From Helicobacter sp. (GTDB lineage: Bacteria > Campylobacterota > Campylobacteria > Campylobacterales > Helicobacteraceae), in NCBI RefSeq assembly GCF_029067145.1, contig NZ_JAIEFA010000042.1, forward strand, positions 1 to 46,834: a DNA stretch of 46,834 bases. The letters run 5' to 3'. A program made the position numbers and the translations under genes. Below are positions 41,551 to 46,834 of the stretch, piece by piece; the stretch's first letter is position 1; each line of letters opens with the position of its first letter. The notes beneath the pieces were generated by a model. The model was given only the letters and a program-made list of their open reading frames with translations. It had not been told where the DNA came from and made no database searches.

Positions 41551-43239
41551 ATGAAAGAATTGTTGCAGATTTTTCAATACATTCAAAAATACCACGAGGA
41601 TAATTTTGATGTCTTGTGCTTGACATTGGAGTTTTTGTTGGCAGGACAAGACAAAACTTTAAGTGCAGAATTGTTAATCTCTAAAACAAAAGAGATTCCA
41701 CAGAGTTTTTATTGTTATCTACAAAAACACAATTTAACGCATAAAATAGCAATTAATACAGATTTGAATTATAAAAAAGTCATAAAACTTGCGCAGAATC
41801 TCAAAGTCAATGCGCAAGAATTAGAGGATTTTATTCAAACGATTGCGCTGCAAAAAACAATTTTAAAACTCTATGATTATGCAACGCCAGCGGAGATAAA
41901 TACGCTTGTGTGTAGGTTATTGCATTTACAAAAAAATGAAAGCATTTATAATCCTTGCTGCGGAGTTGGCTCTTGGTTTTTGAGCTTGAGTGCATACCAT
42001 AACGAATGTCAATTTTTTGGCGTGGATATTCACCCTAAGCTTATTGAAATCGCTAAAACACTTGCATTGCTCTTGAAATTTAAAGATTGTCATTTGGAAG
42101 TTGCGGATATTTTTAAGGATTTTTTGAATATAGAAAAAAATCAAAAAGACAAAAGGAATCAAAAGTTTGACAAAGTCTTTTGTCATCCTCCCTTGCTTTC
42201 TCATCTTAATCTTAAAGCTCCCAAAACTTCGCCTCTTGCGCCTTATACAAAAACCGCTCCAGAGATTCCGTTTTTGGATTTTGCGCTTTCAAAATTCAAC
42301 AAAAAAGCGATTTTTATCATTCGCTCCGTATTGTTAAACAAGCCCATAGGGGAACGATTGCGTCATTATCTCGTGCAGTCTAGGATTTTAGAAGCAATTA
42401 TTGAACTGCCGACAAATATTTTTCCACATCAAATGGGAGAATTTTGCTTGCTTGTGCTTTCCCCTCAAAACCAACGAATGTTTTTTATCAATGCACAAGA
42501 TTTTTATTTAAAAGAGGGAAAATACAATAAACTCATTAATTTAGAGGAAATAGCAGATTTGTATGCTTTCAAAAGAAATACTAAGATTTCACACCTTTTG
42601 GATTATCAAAGCATCAATTTGGAGAATCTTAAACCCTCTTATTATATGCAGAAAGAAATACAATCTTCGCAAATCAAAGTAGTTTTGGGGAATTTTTTGG
42701 AAAAATGCTATCGTGGAACGCGTATAGAAATGAAACAAGACAAGGAGATGATTGGCTGTTATGACTTAGGGATTAAAGATTTTGAAGCCTACGGCGTGAG
42801 TAATTCCTTTAAAGATTATGCGTTAAAGCCGAATCTTAAGCGTTTGTATGAGCTTAGAGTGCAACCTTATGATATTTTGCTCTCTATGCGTGGAGTTACC
42901 CCAAAGGTTGCGATTATAGGCAAAAATGCAGCACAAAAGATTGTCTTGCCAAATGCCGGAATCTTGGTGCTTAGGGTGAAAAATTCTGTCGTGGCAAAAG
43001 CATTGTATTTTTATTTTTTAACTTCTGCAGGCTATTTGGCATTGAGTAAAATTTATCAAGACAATAATGAACGAATCGGTGAAAAAGAAGTTAAAGAAAT
43101 GCTTTTGCCAAATGAGTTTTTAGATTCGCAATCTTTAGAGGATTACAATGAATGCTTTTATGAACTGATTGCGCGAGGAGAGCAAATTAAAGCGCAAAAA
43201 CAAGGAATCGCAAAGTTATTAGGCTATGAGATAGGATAA
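41551..43239 (+). CDS. Divergent N6-adenine methylase-like protein with fused specificity domain
   Basis: Resembles a type I modification subunit fused to a specificity (S)-type domain. Seen: N-terminal helical part (about 1-105), YDYATPAEINTLVCRLL, a SAM-binding-like NPCCGVGSW, FGVDIHPKLIEIAKTLA, then KVFCHPPLL where catalytic (N/D)PP(F/Y) is expected, then a C-terminal part (about 375-562) with YRGTRIEMK, QPYDILLSMRGVTPKVAI and LYFYFLTSAGYLAL, like target-recognition domains. D is replaced by N in motif I, and N and F by H and L in motif IV, so methyl transfer is doubtful. No restriction subunit is nearby. The ATG at 41551 (AAGGAG before it) is chosen over the in-frame 41476. Confidence 0.7.
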   Translation: MKELLQIFQYIQKYHEDNFDVLCLTLEFLLAGQDKTLSAELLISKTKEIPQSFYCYLQKHNLTHKIAINTDLNYKKVIKLAQNLKVNAQELEDFIQTIALQKTILKLYDYATPAEINTLVCRLLHLQKNESIYNPCCGVGSWFLSLSAYHNECQFFGVDIHPKLIEIAKTLALLLKFKDCHLEVADIFKDFLNIEKNQKDKRNQKFDKVFCHPPLLSHLNLKAPKTSPLAPYTKTAPEIPFLDFALSKFNKKAIFIIRSVLLNKPIGERLRHYLVQSRILEAIIELPTNIFPHQMGEFCLLVLSPQNQRMFFINAQDFYLKEGKYNKLINLEEIADLYAFKRNTKISHLLDYQSINLENLKPSYYMQKEIQSSQIKVVLGNFLEKCYRGTRIEMKQDKEMIGCYDLGIKDFEAYGVSNSFKDYALKPNLKRLYELRVQPYDILLSMRGVTPKVAIIGKNAAQKIVLPNAGILVLRVKNSVVAKALYFYFLTSAGYLALSKIYQDNNERIGEKEVKEMLLPNEFLDSQSLEDYNECFYELIARGEQIKAQKQGIAKLLGYEIG

Positions 43240-43701
43240 TTTCACCGCCAATCTGTCCTTGCGAGTGAAGCGAAGCAATCTATAATCTTACATAAAGAAA
43301 ACTTTGCAACAGAATTTTTAAAGAAGTGCATTATTGTGGATTACCACGAAAAGCTAAAGCTTTTCTTGCAAGGAAGAAAAATAAAACGCTCTGTTGGCAA
43401 AATTATGGATTGCTTCGGGCAAAGCCCTCGCAAGGACATTCCAATCTTTTTTATGGAATCTTGCAATGATAAAAGGCAATGTAAAAAGGAGAAATTCTCG
43501 CAAAATTTTGCGAGAAAATGAAATTTCTAAAATTTAGCAGAAAATAAGTGTTTTTTGTTTGCAAGATTATAGGTTTGCAAGTGTGGGCAAATTGCTACGC
43601 AATGTGCGCCACGATTCCTTGCGGAATCTTGCAATGACGAGAGGAAAGCTTAAAGCAATCCAAAGTTACGGATTGCTTCGGCTTCGCCTCGCAATGACAC
43701 A
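43240..43701. repeat. Gap filled with REP-like repeats
   Basis: 462-base gap between convergent genes with no credible gene. Repeat pieces: TCCTTGCGAGTGAAGCGAAGC (near 43256), GGATTGCTTCGGGCAAAGCC with CTCGCAAGGAC (near 43408-43436), GGAATCTTGCAATGAC (near 43623), and GGATTGCTTCGG CTTCGCCTCGCAATGAC (43670-43697), the last ending just before the autotransporter stop. ORFs inside are by-products. Confidence 0.7.
43495..43516. other. 22-bp perfect palindrome
   Basis: TTCTCGCAAAA (43495-43505) followed directly by its reverse complement TTTTGCGAGAA (43506-43516). It differs in sequence from the surrounding REP-like pieces. In RNA it could form a stem for ending or stabilising transcripts from either side, although no T run follows it directly. 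Confidence 0.6.
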
Positions 43702-46700
43702 TTAGAATTTATATCTAACTCCAAGATTTCCGCTTAGGTAAGTTTCGTTTTTATCATCTACTTTGTTTGTTAGGATTTGTTTTGCACCAAGTCCTAAGTC
43801 AATATTTAGATTGTCTGTAACACCAAAACTTCCACCGACAACTAATTGTCCATAAGTTTTAAGTTTATCACTTGCACCTACACTAAAGTTAATAGGAGAA
43901 CCTACAAAAGAAGCAGTGTAATCATCCCCGTCATTTAGCAAATATTGCTCTACTTTTGGAGTAGCAAAGAGATAAGAAGTTTCGTTGAAGTATTTTCTAA
44001 TCTCTAAGCCTAAATCTGCGCTAATAGTATTGTTTTGTGTTTTATCCACATTTTGGATATAGTCTCCACCCTTTTCTGTGTATCCGGGATTGTTTGAATA
44101 GTAGTAATTCAATCCCAAGAATGGTTTTAAGAACAAGCTGTTTTCAAAATCAATGATTTTGCCCACGCTTCCACTCAAACCAAAGAATTTTTTATCAAAA
44201 TCACTTGTGTATCCTTGACCAAGCACAGAAGTATATTGGTCAGTTTGTGAAAGTTGTCCAAATCCGTGAAGATTCAATTCCCAGCTTGGGCTTAATTGGA
44301 TATTAGAATAAATCCCTAGTCTGAAGTTATCGGATTCTTGTTTTGCACTCTTGTCTTTCAAGTCTGCGTCTGCATAAGTGAAATAGATACCAAGAAGTGC
44401 AGAATCTGTGATTTGTTTATCCACACCAAGAGAGATTCCATACACGCCACCGCTTTCACCATCTACGATGTTTGCTCCACCAAACGCATTAACCCAAACG
44501 CTTCCATTGGTTCTGCGGTAGAAATCGTGGTAAGCATCGCTTCCTGCTGCTGCTAGTTTTTCACCATAAGGATTGTGTGCTTTTGCGATTCTATCACTTA
44601 AAGCCATATCGTTAGAAACATTAATCGCAGTGCTTACAGAGTTTGTGAAGTTGGTTACAGAACGCGCATTATCGTGAATGTCGTTTGTCATTGTTTGCCA
44701 TTGTCTTCCGTTGTTTAATCCGTCTAGTTGAATGTTAAAGATAGCAAGTTCATTCAATCCTGATTCTTGTAAAGAGTCAAAGATTCCTACTGCTAAATCT
44801 CTGTGAGAATTTACACCCGCGTTGTCTGCAATATAGTTAATCCCTGCAGTATTTAGCTTACCTGTGCTAGCTTTCCCCGCAACTGCTCCATTTTGAATCA
44901 CATTGTATGTTTTGAAGTATCTGAAATCTCCATTACCGGTAGTGCTTGTGTCTGTTAGCAATCTATCATACAATGCAAGTTTATCTGTCGCAGTATTGTA
45001 TAAATCTCTTGCCTCTTGGATTAATGCAACATATTTGTCAAATTTCTCCAAGTCGTTTTGCGCTGCTGCTTTGGCTGCTCCTGTTAGAGTATTGATTCTA
45101 GCTACTAACTCTCTTCTATCTGCTTCATTTCTTGCTTGGTCAGAATCTAGTGTAGAAAGTGTGATACCTGTGCCTGTTGTAACAATTGCGTCTCTTTGTG
45201 TATAAAGCTCTTTCAAGCGAGAGTTAGCAGCATTGTTTTTGATGTCATCTTTTGCAGCATTAGTATCTATGAGTTTGCCATAGGAATCCAAAATAGTGGC
45301 TGGTGTTCCTTGAGCAAGTTCATTTTGGAAATTTGTAAGAGGAGCTTGATTTGCAGCAATTAGCATATTCATATTGTTGATATTTGCTACCCATTTGCCA
45401 TTGACTAAGCTTCTGACGAGATAGCTTCCAAGTTTTACTTGATTGCCTTGCACATAAAGTCCATTATTGACGATGAGTGCGTCAGCACCGCTTGTGTATC
45501 TGTCTTGCCATTTGATGATGTTATTGCCTTCAAAGCCATATTTCACTTCATTTGAGGTTGTATAGTCGAAGAACCCACTGCTCATCCAAGTGTTGTTTTG
45601 GATTCGTCCTTGAGCGTCTTTGTAAGCAACGCTTGTTACATTTCTCTTGTTGGCTTCTACAGCATTGTTTTTAATGGCTATAATTCCACCTAGAGTAGTC
45701 AAATCATCACTCCCATTTACATTAATCCCATAAACACCATCTAATCCTTGAGAGATTCTCCTATTGAGTAGCTGACTCGCAGTTTTTTCTAGGGTTGGGG
45801 TATTATTGAATGTTAAAGTCCCAGCTCCTAGCGCTTGAGTTCTCCCTGCTACGCCTGCTCCCGCTGCAGTTGTTCTCCAATTCCCTTCTACTTTTTCAAT
45901 ATTCACTCCCGCAAGTGTAGCTGTTGTAGCATTTCCTTGTGGATTGAGGGTAATGAGTGTTTTTGCTCCACCATTTGCGCTATCAAGTCTTAGTTGCTTG
46001 ATGTCCGTAGAGCCCAAGCCTAACTGCGTGCCTGTGAATGTCGCAGTATTGCCATTGATTGTGATGCCCTTAGAGCTTCTTGGGTCTTCGATTCCAAGCT
46101 CACCCGTTCCCATTGAGAAAGTGCCTGCAGTGATTTCCACAGAGGCGTTTTTGCCAATGATGAGATTGCTGTTGTCCAAATCAACATTTCCTAGAGTTTT
46201 TGCTGTATCGGCTTTTTGCGCTGTGATGCTAGAAACGCCATTATTGGCTTCAAGATTGATAGCTTGTGTATCACCAATCGTAACATTATCTGCATCTAAT
46301 GTGAAGTTATAGAGAGTTTGTGCATTTGCTGCTGTGCCATTAATCTTAAGGTTGCCTTTTGTGCCAGCAGCATTTGCTTCTAGTTTGATTTCTGCTTTGC
46401 TGTTGGGATTATCCACTACTGAACCGACATTTCCATTGCCCCAAGCTGCGAAACCTGTGCCATTCTCCATACCGATACCGCTACCTTTGAAGTATCTTTC
46501 CTCTTCTCTTTGCCCATTGAAAGAAATGTTTGTGCCACTACCCTCAACGACATTGCCACCTAAATCTACATTAGGATTACGACCTGTTGTGGTAGAGTTT
46601 GCGATACCTGTTGTATTGTTTTTGCTAGGTGCATTAAGTGTTAAATCTACATTTGTGCCTGCTGCAATTGCTGCGCCTGTTTGGTCTTTTTTGGAATAAA

Positions 46701-46834
46701 CACCATTTTTATCAAACGAAGGGTTTGCGGTTGTTGTGCTACCATTTTGGTTTGGGCTATTACTAATATCAGCCGCCAAAACACCAGTGCTAGCTAACGC
46801 TACCACACCGAAACTTACAAGCGTTCTGCTTGCT
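43702..46834 (-). CDS. Autotransporter (type Va), 5' end beyond the window
   Basis: Surface or released protein exported by its own outer-membrane barrel. Seen: the frame runs to the right edge, with ASRTLVSFGVVALASTGVLAA as the end of a long signal peptide; the GTG at 46806 lies within it and is not the true start. Then a passenger of about 760 residues with Asn/Gly/Thr-rich beta-helix-like repeats (NLEANNGVSSITAQ, GNLKINGTAANAQT), a helical segment (LDSDQARNEADRRELVARIN), and a C-terminal barrel of about 270 residues from VWVNAFGGANIVDG to GNLGVRYKF with terminal Phe. No protease or adhesin motif recognised. It has many similar family members in Helicobacter (VacA- or ImaA-like), but it is not VacA by any motif I can see. 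Confidence 0.85.
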   Translation of the reverse strand, partial: ASRTLVSFGVVALASTGVLAADISNSPNQNGSTTTANPSFDKNGVYSKKDQTGAAIAAGTNVDLTLNAPSKNNTTGIANSTTTGRNPNVDLGGNVVEGSGTNISFNGQREEERYFKGSGIGMENGTGFAAWGNGNVGSVVDNPNSKAEIKLEANAAGTKGNLKINGTAANAQTLYNFTLDADNVTIGDTQAINLEANNGVSSITAQKADTAKTLGNVDLDNSNLIIGKNASVEITAGTFSMGTGELGIEDPRSSKGITINGNTATFTGTQLGLGSTDIKQLRLDSANGGAKTLITLNPQGNATTATLAGVNIEKVEGNWRTTAAGAGVAGRTQALGAGTLTFNNTPTLEKTASQLLNRRISQGLDGVYGINVNGSDDLTTLGGIIAIKNNAVEANKRNVTSVAYKDAQGRIQNNTWMSSGFFDYTTSNEVKYGFEGNNIIKWQDRYTSGADALIVNNGLYVQGNQVKLGSYLVRSLVNGKWVANINNMNMLIAANQAPLTNFQNELAQGTPATILDSYGKLIDTNAAKDDIKNNAANSRLKELYTQRDAIVTTGTGITLSTLDSDQARNEADRRELVARINTLTGAAKAAAQNDLEKFDKYVALIQEARDLYNTATDKLALYDRLLTDTSTTGNGDFRYFKTYNVIQNGAVAGKASTGKLNTAGINYIADNAGVNSHRDLAVGIFDSLQESGLNELAIFNIQLDGLNNGRQWQTMTNDIHDNARSVTNFTNSVSTAINVSNDMALSDRIAKAHNPYGEKLAAAGSDAYHDFYRRTNGSVWVNAFGGANIVDGESGGVYGISLGVDKQITDSALLGIYFTYADADLKDKSAKQESDNFRLGIYSNIQLSPSWELNLHGFGQLSQTDQYTSVLGQGYTSDFDKKFFGLSGSVGKIIDFENSLFLKPFLGLNYYYSNNPGYTEKGGDYIQNVDKTQNNTISADLGLEIRKYFNETSYLFATPKVEQYLLNDGDDYTASFVGSPINFSVGASDKLKTYGQLVVGGSFGVTDNLNIDLGLGAKQILTNKVDDKNETYLSGNLGVRYKF

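Noticed and set aside
41551..43239. Complete type I restriction-modification system
   Set aside because: Only one methylase-like gene with altered motifs is present; no HsdR or separate HsdS is found in the flanks.
43336..43521. 61-residue ORF after the methylase-like gene
   Set aside because: It is formed by repeat pieces and the 22-bp palindrome; no start signals.
45944..46699. Long + strand ORFs opposite the autotransporter
   Set aside because: Antisense shadows of a long repetitive reading frame; no ribosome binding site or known motif.
43702..46834. VacA cytotoxin
   Set aside because: The barrel and passenger are autotransporter-like, but I see no VacA-specific p33/p55 sequence features; only the general family is supported.

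Overview
The window looks like chromosome from an enterohepatic (non-pylori) Helicobacter or a very close relative in the Campylobacterota. The DNA is AT-rich. Several gene orders match blocks I know from Helicobacter and Campylobacter: flgA-ubiX, acpP-fabF-accA behind fabG, peb4-fba-efp, psd-nadA-nadC and dnaX-tsaE-lptB-rpoN. The organism appears motile, micro-aerobic or anaerobic-respiring (periplasmic nitrite reductase, aspartate/fumarate metabolism) and host-associated (autotransporter, PEB4-like chaperone, iron receptor).

Layout. 0-3.6 kb: copper-exporting P-type ATPase, P-ring chaperone FlgA and flavin prenyltransferase UbiX, overlapping on the + strand. 3.6-4.5 kb: two pseudopilin-like genes on the - strand. 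4.5-6.8 kb: the most unusual segment. It has two consecutive -24/-12 (sigma-54) promoters. One drives a small protein with a Sec signal peptide followed by a canonical double-glycine leader. The other drives a Ser/Asn/Thr-rich protein whose reading frame is broken in a short T run. 6.8-13.4 kb: rsmE, a membrane protein and yaaA, then fatty-acid synthesis genes (fabG, acpP, fabF, accA) and an HI0933-type flavoprotein. 13.4-16.4 kb: REP-like repeats around a rhodanese, hemD and a MATE exporter. 16.5-22.1 kb: aspA-dcuA and nrfHA, which together let the cell make and exchange fumarate/succinate and respire nitrite. 22.1-26.4 kb: iron uptake, with tonB-exbD-exbB divergent from a TonB-dependent receptor and a PepSY-like membrane protein across a Fur-box-like region; the receptor contains a nine-G tract.

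26.5-35.3 kb: a long co-directional run (peb4, fba, efp, DJ-1/PfpI protein, a decayed mltC copy, mltC, bpt, psd, nadA, nadC, thiL), largely overlapping or tightly spaced. 35.4-40.1 kb: a DUF1104-like secreted protein and the dnaX-tsaE-lptB-rpoN operon on the - strand. 40.2-46.8 kb: an aromatic amino-acid permease, a DNA-methylase-like protein with a fused specificity-like domain and unusual catalytic motifs, a repeat-filled gap, and an autotransporter whose start lies beyond the right edge.

Main leads: (1) the sigma-54-linked Sec plus double-glycine precursor and its neighbour, including a 13-bp inverted repeat that could hide the neighbour's ribosome binding site in read-through mRNA only; (2) the G9 tract as a phase-variation switch in the iron receptor; (3) a strong local excess of GAATC/GATTC; (4) the divergent methylase. 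I saw no rRNA, tRNA, CRISPR array, insertion sequence or prophage. All calls are by eye; no database search or statistical test was run.
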